Assembly (NCBI GenBank): GCA_019426215.1
Contig: CM033393.1
Span: 52,082,645 to 52,146,644 of the forward strand
Direction of reading: 5' to 3'
DNA: 64,000 nt
From: Buddleja alternifolia
Lineage: Eukaryota > Streptophyta > Magnoliopsida > Lamiales > Scrophulariaceae
The position numbers were made by a program, and so were the translations under genes. Positions 1 to 12,196 of the stretch are shown in pieces. Position 1 is the stretch's first letter. Each line of letters opens with the position of its first letter. The notes below the pieces were generated by a model. The model was not told where the DNA came from, ran no database searches, and was given only the letters and a program-made list of their open reading frames with translations.

Positions 1-3000
1 ACCAAAACTGAAACTTATGGTAAAACTATATTGATTGGCTTCAACTATACGTCAAAAGTGGCCTACACTTTTCATACCGAAAGTCGAGTCTATGGTAGTA
101 TACAGAAAACTTTGGGTGCTGGGATATGAATCATGCAACACTGGAACTATGCACATTGTGTAACCAAAATTCTTCCAAGTTTTACAAGGGCAACATTCTT
201 TTTGTAGTTTGTGACAAGCCAATACTTTAGCACTCCCAAATGACAGCATCCGGCAACCTGGAATCTTTTATCATAGAGGGAGAATTGTGATTAATAGACA
301 ATCAACCAAACAGCAAGAACAATTATTTCCAAACCACACACCAAAAGTGAAACTATTTACGGTAGAATCATATCACTATTTTCAACTATGCACTAACAGA
401 GACATACAATTTTTTATACCAAAAGTCCAGCTCATGATAGCTTACAATCATAGAAATAAAAATCTCATGCCTTGACCAAGTAAAACTAAATAGTTCCAAA
501 CCACATACAATTCCACACGTATACACACACGTGCAAAGGCAAATTCAGTACCCTAGAAAATGTATTAAATTTAGAAAATAGAAAATTAATCAGGAGCTTC
601 TCCTCAAATTTTAGTCTAAAACAAATTTAAAAGGCTCACACCTGTATTTGAGTCGCAATTGGCGAAAAAGTGTTGAGTAGAAAAGACGAATTGTGAAGGG
701 AAGTTTTTTGATATAAATCTAGACAGATTCCATCACCTACTTACAGTTTCATGTGTTTCACCCGAATTTAGAGGCGTGAATGCCGGTCGCAGGTGTTAAA
801 GAGGCATGCGTGACATGAAAGAAAGTTAAGACAACTACTGATATAGAATTCCTGTATATATACCTTGTGGAAGTAAATAATCTTTGCTTAATTCAGGCCT
901 TTCTGAAGGTACAACCTGCAGAAGAATAGCAGACGGCAAATATATTAACCAAACAACATATTTCATGGTATTGCTATTATTTTGTAATTTAAAGTGAGAA
1001 ATCAACACATCTCGCAACGAATTTCAGGAGGGGGGTAAATGGTAATGTCTGTGTTCTGATATTTACACGGGGTTGAGGTGAATAATATAAATGACAATCT
1101 GTAATTTCTGTGAATTGAAAATCATAAAAGAGACCGGATGGTTTTCCATTTCAAATGAATGAAAGGAAAAAATAATTTGACATAATTTAAAGATAAACAC
1201 CGCGATCAAAGCTACACAACTCTTTGTTTCTGTACCTAATCCATTTTCTGAAAGTCTAATTACATGATGTGACACAGTAATTCAAACCGTATTCTCAAAA
1301 TTTAAAAATTCAAAACTCGAAGAAAACCCACATTTCAAAATCGAATCTTATCCATATTCCTTCAGATAATCAAACAGCCTATACAATTTACTTGAATGAA
1401 TCTAAAGAAATTTTCCGACTTTAAGCACTGACAGAAGATGTCAACTGAATTCCTAGTTTTGTTTAGACCAAAAGTGAAGAAAGTAATATCATGAAATCAG
1501 AGAGCATTAGTTGGATGGTCCAACAGTATCATCATTAGTCGCTATAGATGAAACTGCATTTTAATTGATAAATATATAAAAAGTAACAACTTCAAGATAA
1601 GTTAATACAGATGTCTTCAAATAAACAGAAAGGAGTAAGCATGATACCAGCAATATATGTGCCTGAGCTGCCCTGTGTGTTACGTTGCGGAAGTTTGCCA
1701 AGTTTCTACCAAAGTAGAGATATTGTGTGGATATTCAATGTCATACTCAGTGTCCACCATCTTTTTATTAATTTCGGGAATAAATTGTTGTCCATTCAGA
1801 TGTGTACAGTCGAAGATCTAATTTCTGTACAACAAGCATCTTCGCAGTCCAACCGCTGATGGTGGGAGTTATTTTTGAAACAGGAACAAGATGTTGATGC
1901 ATTTGTGAAATAAATACTGCATTCAAACAAGTATTCCAGTAAGAGACAACACTATGAAGAAGATACAACATAGTGGCAACGAACACCATGTATACTATTT
2001 ATAGACTAATATATTTGAATTTATAAAGATAGGCACCATAAAAGGAAGATGTATAATATTTTAGTTGTAATAACAGACGAAAAAAGTAGTGTTGGAAAAG
2101 CTAAATATAAGTATTTTGAAATTATGTGATGCTAATAAAGAAATGCAGAAATACAAAAGGAGCCAATTTAGTTAATATGAAGAATGGATGAAAAGAAAGA
2201 AACACCATAATAAGATCCTATTTTTACTAAAGATAAACAATATAAGAAAAACAATAATAAAACCAAATATTTTATAGGATTAATTAAATAAAGGAATGCA
2301 GACTACAAATATAACATGTATAATATTGGATACCAATTTTCCGTGGTTCACAATGTTAGCAAGCTGCAGCATAAATCACTCAAAGGAATATAAAGAACAC
2401 ATCAGCAGAAAAGGTCAATCTAAATCTGTAGCAGATGTACAGAGACTATGCATTCTTTTGTAACCAAAATCCTTAAATGACAATATAAGCTTGGCCGCAA
2501 TTTTTCTGAAAGAGAGTGAACGGTGATCAGTAGACCAAATAATAACCTGAAAGTGTTGGATTAATCAACATTGACCATGCATCGTAGATTCTTTCTAGTA
2601 ATGGCAAACAAATTGAAAATCAAAGCCCATACATCTGAAGTTATGTTAGCATCCTTAAAAGAAGTTTCTCAGCCTATAAAACTAAGTAAGATGACTCATG
2701 CACAATGACAATTAATTAAAGAAAACATGTTCCATAGGTAAAAGAAATCATCAAAACTCATGTAGCTTTTGATGCCCAGAACTTCCCAATATCTTACATT
2801 TTAGATTTAGTGTAGCTAGCATAATGATGCAATTTCAAGCATTCACCACTTTCTTTCCTACATTTACTTGATCAAGAATCATTGTAGATTCATTAATATA
2901 GATTTTAGCAAGATAAAGATGAAAATTGAAGGAAAAATAGAATCAGAATAACGGTGCCCTAACAGCAAAGACCATTTCTCTATAAACAACAAACACCAGC

Positions 3001-3669
3001 CTACTATGGCTTTACAGTCTTCCAACCGAAAAATCCAAAAATGGAAAACCAAGTCTCAATCAGCCGAGATATTCAACTTTTTTGGAATAAATCCTATCTA
3101 TTTCCAAACCATCCACCAAAATTGAAACTGTTTTTTCATACCCAAAATAAACCATATCGAATTTATTTATTTTTTTAAAAAAGAAGAAATAAAAACTTCA
3201 TACGTTATCCAAGTAGAGGTAAATAGTTCCAAATGACATACAATTAACACCCATATATCATACACAAAAAAAAAAAAAAAAACAATTTTCAGTAAAGCCA
3301 CCTGATCCCAAACCAAATAATAAACCCGAAATCAAGTATGTGGTGGATGCGCGCGTGTTTACACCTGTTTTTCTTCACACTTACTGATGATAGAAATATA
3401 TCTAATTCACACATAAAGAGGCCCAATGAAAAGTTCATTCATAATAAATTTTATGAAAGAAAAACTAAAACGTTTTGAAAGCAACAAAGCAAATTTCTAA
3501 TATTAGACACAAAAACTCAGCCAAGACCGAAAAGAAATAAGTTTACCTCAGAATTCTGTAAAACTACAAAATTTTATACAGTAGCCGAACACATAAACCC
3601 CAAAAAAAAAAAAACCAGAAAAAAATAAAAGTAAATCAATTTTTCGGTAAACCCAACTGAACCCAAACA
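1..3669. other. Gene-poor AT-rich region with diverged duplicated blocks
   Basis: I found no gene here with codon-level support; the short open frames have no recognisable homology. Two blocks resemble each other in the same orientation: about 325-545 and about 3100-3265 share phrases such as 'tttccaaacca', 'aaatagttccaaa' and 'acatacaatt' in the same order. A further block around 3270-3345 resembles 3560-3695 (both pass through 'aataaacccgaaatcaa'). The plus strand is A-rich, so the minus strand is T-rich, which would also fit introns of a minus-strand gene reaching past the left edge. I cannot decide between that and old repeats. Confidence 0.4.
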
Positions 3670-4031
3670 AATCAATAAACCCGAAATCAAATAGAGGCCA
3701 AAATTCGAGCATCCCTAAAGACAGCAGCTCTTTAGGCCGGGGAATAAACAGAAAGTGAAAGTAACAGTACACAAGTGGGGATTCTGATAATCAAGAAAAC
3801 CCAAATTTCACATTTACCGGTGATAGCAGTCGGCCGGAGTTCTATCCATGTCGCGGAGTAAACATCCGCTCGAAAATTGCGGTGGCAAATTCTTCAAAAA
3901 GGAAAAGAAGATGTAAGGCGGCGTACGGTGGCAGGATGAAGTTCTTGAGAAAGGATCCAAAATGCCTAAAGAGCTGATGTTTTTAGGGTTGTTCGAATTT
4001 TGGCCTCTATTTGATTTCGGGTTTATTGATT
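3670..4031. repeat. Inverted repeat with 68-bp arms (3670-3737 and 3964-4031)
   Basis: The left arm 3670-3737 and the reverse complement of the right arm 3964-4031 agree at 64 of 68 positions by eye, with no gaps, around a spacer of about 226 bp. The right arm ends three to four bases from the point where the RPL35-like reading frame stops matching its family. The spacer has a GC-richer stretch (3830-3960) and a possible minus-strand splice donor near 3822. I see no long terminal repeats or target duplication around the pair, so it looks more like a rearrangement product than a transposon. Confidence 0.75.
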
Positions 4032-4034
4032 GTT

Positions 4035-4220
4035 CAGATCCTTCAGCTGCGCCAACAGCTCCTTCTCGTTCTTCTGCCTCAACTCGTGCACCCTAATCCG
4101 CGCTACATTAACAAAAAAAGAAACACAGAGAAAATGAGATGTGATTAGTGAATGAAAAGATGTAAAAATGGGGTCGCTTTTAACTGTGAAAATTGATGAT
4201 GATTTCGTCTTCATACCCAT
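4035..4220 (-). pseudogene. RPL35: 5' fragment of ribosomal protein uL29 (RPL35) gene
   Basis: On the minus strand a tiny first exon (4217-4220, ATGG) followed by a GT donor, and an acceptor AG before 4102, join in phase. They give MARI(K/R)VHELR and then KELLAQLKDL, the conserved N-terminus of large-subunit ribosomal protein uL29/L35. The full protein has about 120 residues. Here the match ends after about 24 residues at 4035; three codons later comes a stop, with no splice donor at that point. The next bases are the inverted-repeat arm 3964-4031. No other RPL35 exon was seen at lower coordinates. The ATGG-intron arrangement is kept, so this is a broken genomic copy and not a retrocopy. The flanking MULE-like element begins about 190 bp upstream of the start. 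Confidence 0.75.
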
Positions 4221-4410
4221 TTCATGGAGTTTTCCATCTTCGGAAATCAGATCCCCAAGATGAATTCACGTTGGTCGGGAGACGAATTTGAAGGAAGAAG
4301 ATATGTAATGTAAACGACGTCGTTTTCCAAAAAAAAAAAAAAGGGTGGGATCCGGTGCATCATGCACCCGACTGACCGAGAGCTGTGTGCCTTCGCTCTT
4401 ATATATATGT

Positions 4411-5229
4411 GGGTTAAATGCAAAAAAAAAACTCAATGTTTTTTCCAATCTGCAAGAAACCCCCTATGATAAGTAAATAGCCTAAAAACCCCTTAAAAAA
4501 TATAAAAACTCTCCACACACTCCTAAACCGTTAAATAAACTTAACTCCGTTAAATTTTATTTGAAATGTCCTTTATACTCTTTTGCCATTTTACCCTCTC
4601 GTTTTTTCTCTTTTTAACTTATCTTCTTTAACCCACCACTCCACTCAACCCCCCTCCCAAACACACACACACACACTTACTCACATATATACATATGTAT
4701 ATATTTATTCAACCCACCACTCCCCCCCCCCTTCAAAAAAAACACACACACCATACGCACACACACATTCACTGACTCACATACACACACTCACTCACAT
4801 ATATACATATATGTATATATATATTTATATATATATAACACAAAAATTTGAATCACACACACACATATATACGCACAACACACAATCAGAATCACACACA
4901 CATACGTATATATATATATATACATACATCTTCAATTTGTGAAGTAAAAGAGGGACTAGGGGTTCTTAAAATTCTCTCATGAGCGGTGGTGGTGGTGGTG
5001 GAGAATTAAACTTTGAGGGTATAACCGACTTTTTACATGTGAAAATTGGAAAAAAAAATTGCCTAACTCTCATCTCACGCGCGTGTGTCTCAAATGCAGT
5101 TAAATTTGACGGAATGGGGGTTTTTTGTAGAATTTTTATATTTCACAGGGAATTTTTAGACTATTTCCTTATCATAGGGGGGTTTCTTGAGATTGGGAAT
5201 AACACAGGTTTTTTTTTTCCATTTAACCC
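4411..5229. mobile_element. Mutator-like MITE with long terminal inverted repeats
   Basis: The ends are long, imperfect inverted repeats of about 140 bp. The left end (4411-4560) begins GGGTTAAATGC; the right end (5095-5229) read in reverse complement begins GGGTTAAATGG. Both share the phrase for 'caagaaaccccctatgataag'. The flanks carry an identical 9-bp duplication TATATATGT (4402-4410 and 5230-5238), the length expected for Mutator superfamily insertions. The interior holds CA/TA microsatellite tracts (4665-4925), so the open frames 4583-4942 and 4979-5437 are low-complexity artefacts. No transposase is present. Confidence 0.88.
4663..4925. repeat. Compound (CA)n/(TA)n microsatellite
   Basis: Interspersed CACACA and TATATA tracts in several partly repeated blocks, all inside the MULE MITE. 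The two halves (about 4665-4710 and 4740-4820) look like internal duplications. Confidence 0.85.
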
Positions 5230-5238
5230 TATATATGT

Positions 5239-8200
5239 AGAAGAATGTAGAAGAAGAGTTATAGTGTCAGATCCAAGTCAAGATTTGATTTGTACTCAAC
5301 CTATATTATGGTTCATCCCTCATTTGGGCTTTGTGGAGATGGAAGTTGTTGAAATGAAGCAATTAAATCCAAGAATGCTAGCTGTATTTTGGGCTAGCTC
5401 TTTTGGAGTTGGGCTATACATTTTCGTGAAAACTTGAACTGTTGAAGTTCCCATTTTAATTTTGATTGGTCGCAAAATACCTACTAACCCAGGTTTGTCA
5501 GGCTAACTCCTTAGGTCCCTTCTCCTCCTAGAATATTAAAAAAATTAAAAGAAAATTTAAATTCATGTTATAATGACAAAAAACTTTTTAAGTTTTCATT
5601 TTTTTTTAAATTTTGAAGCAGAAACTTATTAGTTCTACTGTAAGTGACAAAAATGATGCCAAGTAATTTAAGGACCCACATCAGATTCACCACCCTAAAT
5701 GCTCATCCTCCTATCAGACAGCTTAGATACCCTCAAGTGGGACAAGTGTATTATTAAATGCCAAAAGAGAGGAAAAAAAAGAAGAAAGAAAGAAAGGAGA
5801 ATCATTCAAAAGCAAAGAAAAATATCTTAATAAAGTGCAAACTGGCCTTTTTAGATTTGGCCAATTTGCATTCAAACCTTAAAGAAATAGGACCACTAGG
5901 CTCCATAAAAAGACCACTAAATGAAGTTATGTGTATCCATATTTTTCATGAGCTCATCTTTAAATACATCTAAAATAGTGGGAACAATACTACATTTCTA
6001 ACTTTGTTTTAATGTCTTTTATTGGATGTCCACTTTAATAAATTGATTATTTGATCGCAACTTGAGATAAAACAAATAATACTTCTTGCTTTCATATTAA
6101 TGGAACTTCACCCTTTATTCCTCTGCATCTTATCTTCTATTCTTAGCTCTACACAAAATCACGTGCCCAAAAAAAAAAACATTTGTATCTACTTATGGTT
6201 ATTGTAATTTGCATAATCTTATCCTCTTTCTATATTGAGTGCTTGGAAGAATATATTCTTCTAGCTATCAACTATTTCGGGTAGGGTTGGCAAACTTTTC
6301 CAATAAACGGGTTACGTGGATTCTCCTTGAATTATACACATAACACATCTTTATTCTACCATGATCAATCACCATCTCTAAGTTCTTAAATTTATTTTTT
6401 TCTCTATTGTGGTTTGTGATGGTTAGGCATTAATTCGCACCACCCTCGTTCATTTCATTATATTTCCACCTTTTTTTGGTGTAGAACACGAAATAGTTAA
6501 AATAAAATTGAATATAGTTAAGAACGACAGAATAATGATTTGATTAATTGGCACTTTATCCAAATAAAAACAAAGTAATGAAAACGAAATATTGAACATT
6601 TTTCAACATGAGCATGTGTTGTTAAGGAATTCCACGTTCATGGCCTATTTATCACTCTTGTAATTATCGATTGCTCCCTCAAAATTGGATAAGATCTATC
6701 TATATATATATATATATATATATGTAAAAAATACACACAAAGAGACATATCCATGGTTATTTCTTTCTTGGATCTGTTTTTATCTACCAAACCTCATCCA
6801 GTACTTGATGCCACCCTTTATATTTTGGCATTAAGGAAAGATTCCAAATTCTCTTATCATTTTAGAATCTTTCTTATATAATCAAGAAACAAAATACATT
6901 TGTTGTTTGGAACGCAAAGTTTTATTATTCTAAGTTTTCAAATTGGATGAGAGGAAACATGAATGTCAACATTTATTGGGCAAAACAAAAAACAAAACCA
7001 ACATTTTGTTGGTGCACAAACATTTCCCGTCTAACTGAAATTTTATCAAAATTTTGCGCACTCGAATTAAATTCATTAATACACTTCGTAACGTTAACAA
7101 TCAAAATAATAATGCATTTTTTTCTAACAAAAATCAAGGAAAATCTTGCGTGTCATCCGAACAAATTTATTTTTAATATTATATTACACTCTCTGTAATT
7201 ACTATTGTTCAATAAATGGAAATTTTACTCCTGTAAAAATAAAAACATACAAAGCATATGATCTTATAAAAAGAGAGCACATACACAATTTTCCATCAAA
7301 ATTTTGACATGAAGTCCTCTATACTATATCTAATTTCCCATGTTACAATTCCTTGTTATGGCCAAATATTTCGTTTATCTATTTTCAATTATTTTTGGGC
7401 TTTTTAAAAATTGTTTGTGCATTGTTACGTGGAACACTATGCATAGATAAGGCTGGTGGACATTTGTGAGAGTGAGTTGGGCATTCGAAAGAAATGGTCC
7501 TAAAACCCGTCTGCTCACTTTCCAATTGCCGCCAAACGCACCGACAAAACCCCGACGAAGCTCCACCAAACACGAGCCGTCGCCTTGCCACATCACCACC
7601 GCGGCGATTGTAAAATAACCAAGGATTTACTTGAAAAATAGAAACCAAGATTCATTGGAATAACTTCCTAGATCATTTATGGTGTCGTTTGGAATATAAA
7701 AGAGGAGAGAAGAGTAAAATGGAAAATAGTAATATATTGAAACTTTATCAACCATCGATAGGAATGTAGACGAGACGAAACAAGTCGAACAAATTGTTGT
7801 TTAAGGTTGTTGGTGTTATTATAGAGTTTTAAAATTTATGTTGAGTTTGGTTTGATTTTGTTTACACCAAAAGCAAAAGATAATAATGGGCTCCGAAGCC
7901 TAAATGGCCAAATAACAGCGGATATGAAGAATTAGTTTTGGAAGGAGCTCATTAGAGGACAAAGCTATATATATAAGCATTGTTTTGGGCTGAAGAAATC
8001 AATTGAAGTAAAGCCCAAAAGAACGAAGAGTCCGCCCATGAAGAGTACGAGCCAAAACAAAGGATTTTGAAAGGGCAGTTGCAAGTAGTTCCAGGAGACA
8101 CGGGACGTGGGCTCGTCAAACTAGAATATATACGAGGAAAAAGGGACACAAGGGAGGAGGACGGAAAAGAACACAACTCTGAAATTTCTTTCATATTTTC

Positions 8201-9112
8201 TTAGAATTAGTCTTAATTTTAGGAGTAGTTTGCAGTGTAAATTTAGGAGTAATTTAGCATAGAAGGAGTTAGCAGGTTTCTATCTTCTCAGAAGTTGTAC
8301 TCTTAGTCGTTTGACTGAAACATTCTCATGGAGGTATTAAATTGTTTGTTTTCAAATTTAAGTATTTTATAGATAGTTTTTGCCTTAACTTGAATATTTC
8401 TGTCATTTTATTTGAGTTCGAATACATTTGATCGACGTTTAGTTTAAGACGTGAACCACCAAATAGCGTATCGAACGTGGAGGTTGGAAGATAATCTCAA
8501 AATATAAATTATCACGAGGTTTGGATCAGTCAATTGAATCCATCTCATTTAACTTGTTTTCATTCGGAAACAGATTTTTAATAGAGCCGGGTTCAAACGA
8601 GTTTTAATCGAGTCGAACATGAGTCGAACTTGACTCTGCACATATTTTATCATTTTTTACTAATCAAGTTGAGATCGAATCGAACTTTATACTTATCAAA
8701 CATACAAAAAAAAATTTAAATTTTGATTTGATATGTTAACGAACCAAACTAAAACGAGCATTTTTGAAATAATATTGAGTTGAGTATAGAGTAATTTGAC
8801 TTATTTTTCGGTCCTAATTACCAAATAATAAATTGAGAGAGGAAAAAAAAATGGTGTTTTGATTGTATCAAAACAGTTTAGCTGGCTTTTAGGTGGGTGT
8901 AAAGGGGTATCAACTTTGGACGGTGCAAATTGCATCCATAAGGCAGCATTATATATTAGTACTGAACTGAGTCAGAGGGTCATTTAATGAAATGTCCATT
9001 TTAGACAAACCGAAAGCAGCCACGTCGCCAGTGCAGCCCCTTAAGCCAAGTCAAGGGGCACTCACAATTCCACCCAACTAATTCCACTGCCCCCCCGCCC
9101 ACACCCACTGTT
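5239..9112. other. Intergenic region with repeat relics
   Basis: I see no gene in this stretch. It contains a TA tract at about 6703-6723 and an old dispersed repeat at about 7960-8560, listed separately. Around 8580-8830 is GAGTCGAAC/GTTCGA-type sequence resembling hAT subterminal repeats, without clear ends. The last 200 bp before the ACR leader contain a CA/CCCA-rich tract near 9075-9110. Confidence 0.5.
7960..8560 (+). repeat. Diverged dispersed repeat, copy 1 (LTR-like)
   Basis: This segment and 61250-61960 share the same order of features: a stretch rich in 'aagcccaa', then 'gaggaggac', a TTTCTTTC-AATTTAGTTTAGG-like tract, and a final block near 'aattatca-gggg-cttgga...cgaaatcc' (here 'aattatcacgaggtttggatca...tgaatcc'). 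The similarity is weak but collinear, which suggests two old copies of one LTR or similar element. No ends or target duplications could be fixed. Confidence 0.35.
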
Positions 9113-9130
9113 CTCTCTCTCTCTCTCTCC
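9113..9130 (+). repeat. (CT)n tract in the ACR leader
   Basis: An uninterrupted CT tract lies about 180 bp upstream of the ACR start codon. Pyrimidine-rich leaders of this kind are common in plant 5' UTRs and often mark the region near the transcription start. Confidence 0.6.
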
Positions 9131-9200
9131 CAAAATCATATCATCTGTTAATATTCTTCTTCCACAGATATTGGAGGAGAGCAGACTTCGTTTACATCGC

Positions 9201-9224
9201 ATGCGTAACTACACTTTTCCTTAA
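9201..9224 (+). promoter_or_regulatory. Short uORF (7 codons) in the ACR 5' leader
   Basis: ATG at 9201 opens a seven-codon frame that ends at TAA 9222-9224, upstream of the ACR start. If it is in the transcript it could lower translation of the main frame. Whether it is transcribed is not shown by the sequence. Confidence 0.4.
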
Positions 9225-9308
9225 CCCTCTCTTCTCGCCCCAATTATATTTTCCATTTTCTATCTCGGAAACGAATAATTTCCTCGAATGTTTGAGAAAA
9301 TTGAAGAA

Positions 9309-12196
9309 ATGGATGACGTTTTTGCCAAGCTTCTTAGGAGGATTAATCCGCCGAGGTATGTTTGTTTTGCTCTCTCCCCTTTTTTTTTTTGCCTGTTCTA
9401 CTTCATTTATGTCCCCTCTGTTTTCCCCCCCCGTATTTCTAGGGTTTTTCTAGGGTGATCATTTCTTTGGAATTGCCTAGTTTTTGTGATCAATTCATTG
9501 ATTCGAATATGTATTCATTTATTACTGCACCTTCGTGTGACTTAATGCGTTCCTGTTTATATCTTTCATGAATTTATTCATTGTAAGTTTGTGTAGAATT
9601 AAATGTTTTTAGAAGTTATTATGGCTGTGCGGAACTTTGGGAATTATATATCCAAGTATTATTACAGGAAGCTTTTGTAAATTTTTAGTGTGAAAGGCCT
9701 AATTTTATGTGCTCATAACTTTGGTCTTGTCTACTCTTGGCCTCTTTCTAGTCAAGTGTGGTTTTCGGATTTCGTGTTCCTTTCTCTTTGTGTTTTTTAT
9801 TGACATATTATACCTATGAACTGATGACTTTTCTGCTATTCCTCTACCGCCAATGGTTTCGAATTATCTTTGTTGAATTTTTTATTTTATTTTTTGGCTG
9901 GGAAACTTAGCTGTTGCTTCTTGTTGTAGGGTTGTAATTGACAATGACTCTTGCCAAGATGCAACTGTGATACAGGTATTCCCTGTTCCATCTTCCTTAG
10001 AAATTTATATATTATTTTGAGATTTGACTTTGGAACCAGGATAGGGTTCTTTAATTATCTTTGATCTATTTTCGTTTAAAAAAATATGGACGGTTTTTGT
10101 TTGTCTAGGTTGACAGTGTCAATAAGCATGGAATTCTGCTTCAAGTCGTCCAAATTCTGACAGACTTGAACCTAGTGATTACCAAAGCTTACATTTCGTC
10201 CGATGGGGGATGGTTCATGGATGGTAAGCTTGTTGCATGACCAAAAATTGATATTGCAAACCATGTATTGGGGCCACAGGGCAGGGGGCTGGAGTGGTTG
10301 AATTATGCTGTACTTCTATAAATGTTTTTATGTGTTTCTTATATTGATGATATAACTGAATTTTGATACAGTCTTTAACGTGGTTGACCACCTTGGAAAG
10401 AAAATTAGAGATCAAGAGGTCATCAGCTATATCCAAGAGGTATAAATTTCTGGTGGCTTTTATCTTCTATTGAATTCAAAACCACTGAATTATGTTGATT
10501 CTCTAGATTGGGAATGCCAAAAGATGACTAACGAATTTGTTGAACGTTTACTTCAGTCTCTCTTGTGCTAAGTGGCAATGTAAGATGAAAAAAAATTCAT
10601 GCATGGCATCATTTTATGTCGAAAATACAAAATTTCCGCAGAACTAAGCATCAAATTATTTTCTTTAATAAACGATTCAGAGATATGAAACAAGCCGTTG
10701 AGAACTTGTTTGATGAGCACGTTTGGACTAAGTGGATCAGATAATTAATAAAGAGAACTCTTTCATGTCCCTGCGTCCAACACAAGATTGAAGTCAAAAT
10801 GCCTAACAGAAACCGTCATTGTTGCCTTTATTTTACTGTAATGTTGCTGCAGCTTGGTGCCTTGACCTGATTTTTGTATCCCATTAATGACCATTGCCAC
10901 TGAATTATTTGCAGAAACTTGAAAGTGATGATGACTTAGTACCTTCTGTGAAAGGGACTGTTGGATTAGTACCCTCTGAAAATCATACCTGCATTGAACT
11001 AACAGGAACAGACAGGCCTGGTTTATTGTCTGAAGTGTGTGCTGTCCTTGCTGATCTCCAATGCAACGTGGTAAATGCTGAGATATGGACACACAATGCA
11101 AGAGCTGCAGCTGTTGTTCATGTAACTGATGGTACCACGGGTTGTGCAATTCAAGATCCAAAACGCCTTGCAATGATAAAGGAGCTGCTATGCAATGTTC
11201 TTAAGGGAAACAGTGATCTAAATACTGCAAAAATGATACTTTCACCTCCTGGAGTTACCCACAGGGAAAGAAGATTACACCAGATTATGTTTGCTGATCG
11301 GGATTATGAAAAGATTGAGAAATCAGAAGGGGGTAGATTTCATGACAACAGTTCCAGACCGCATGTGATTGTATCAGATTGTACTGAAAAAGATTATACA
11401 GTCATCACCATGAGATCGAAAGATCGGCCCAAGTTGTTGTTTGATATTGTCTGCACTCTGACTGACATGCAGTATGTTGTCTTTCACGGTGTTGTTCACA
11501 CAGGGAGAAGGGAAGCTTATCAGGTATAATTCTCTTTGATCGAATGCAGATCAGTGTTTTAACTGGATTTTGGTTGGCATTGAAAATAAATGCATGATGA
11601 CTAGCTTAGTACTTTTTCACTTATCAAAAAGAAAATGTAGTAGTATCAGCTGACTATATAAATATCTTTGGACAATGCAGGAATTCTATATTCGTCATGT
11701 TGATGGGGTTCCTGTAAGCTCAGAAGCGGAACGAGAACGTGTCATGCAGTGTCTAGAAGCAGCCATTGAAAGGCGAGGCTCTGAGGTATGCTAATTGCTA
11801 AGAACTGCACAATGTTTATCTTACAAGTTCACTCATTCTAATGTTGTGAGGACGTCCTTGTTTCTGCAGGGCCTGGAGTTGGAATTACATGCCGAGGACA
11901 GAATGGGACTTTTGTCCGATATCACAAGGGTATTTCGGGAAAACAGTCTGTGCATCAAAAGGGCAGAAATTTCAACAAAGGGTGGGAAAGCCAGGGATAC
12001 TTTCTATGTCACTGACGTGACCGGGAACCCAGTTGACCCTAGGACAGTTGACTCCATCTGCAGACAGATTGGACAAGGTGTTTTGCAAGTCAAATGGGAC
12101 ACAGATGCTACTGCAAAACCGCATCAGGAGAAAACAATTCGCTTCCTTTTGGGAAGCTTCTTCAGATTCAATCCATCTCTCAACTCCCATCCTTAA
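9309..12196 (+). CDS. ACT domain repeat protein (ACR family)
   Basis: Seven exons join in phase: 9309-9355, 9930-9975, 10109-10223, 10372-10439, 10915-11523, 11681-11785 and 11870-12196. They give about 438 residues, the usual length for plant ACR proteins (about 440-450). Four ACT modules are visible: near residues 17-90 (VVIDNDS...[11 protein letters not shown]), 113-190 ([16 protein letters not shown]), 245-320 ([16 protein letters not shown]) and 328-400 ([19 protein letters not shown]). The DRPGLL and DRPKLL turns are the hallmark of amino-acid-binding ACT folds. The family is linked to glutamine/nitrogen sensing and to control of amino-acid metabolism. It converges with the CHX gene. 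An in-frame ATG at 9288 would add seven residues; I chose 9309 because plant ACRs usually begin directly with an MDDE-like sequence. ACR3/4/5-type is the closest guess; the exact paralogue is uncertain. Confidence 0.93.

Noticed and set aside
3848..3917. Short plus-strand frame beginning ATGTCGCGGAG
   Set aside because: Only 22 codons, inside the spacer of an inverted repeat; no homology recognised.
4583..4942. 119-codon open frame rich in His/Thr
   Set aside because: It is a translation of CA/TA microsatellites inside a MULE MITE; no gene-like composition.
4979..5437. 152-codon open frame
   Set aside because: It crosses the right terminal inverted repeat of the MITE and continues into flanking DNA, so it cannot be an old conserved gene.
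10763..11173. 136-codon minus-strand open frame
   Set aside because: It lies antisense to ACR exon 5 and is a shadow of that coding sequence.
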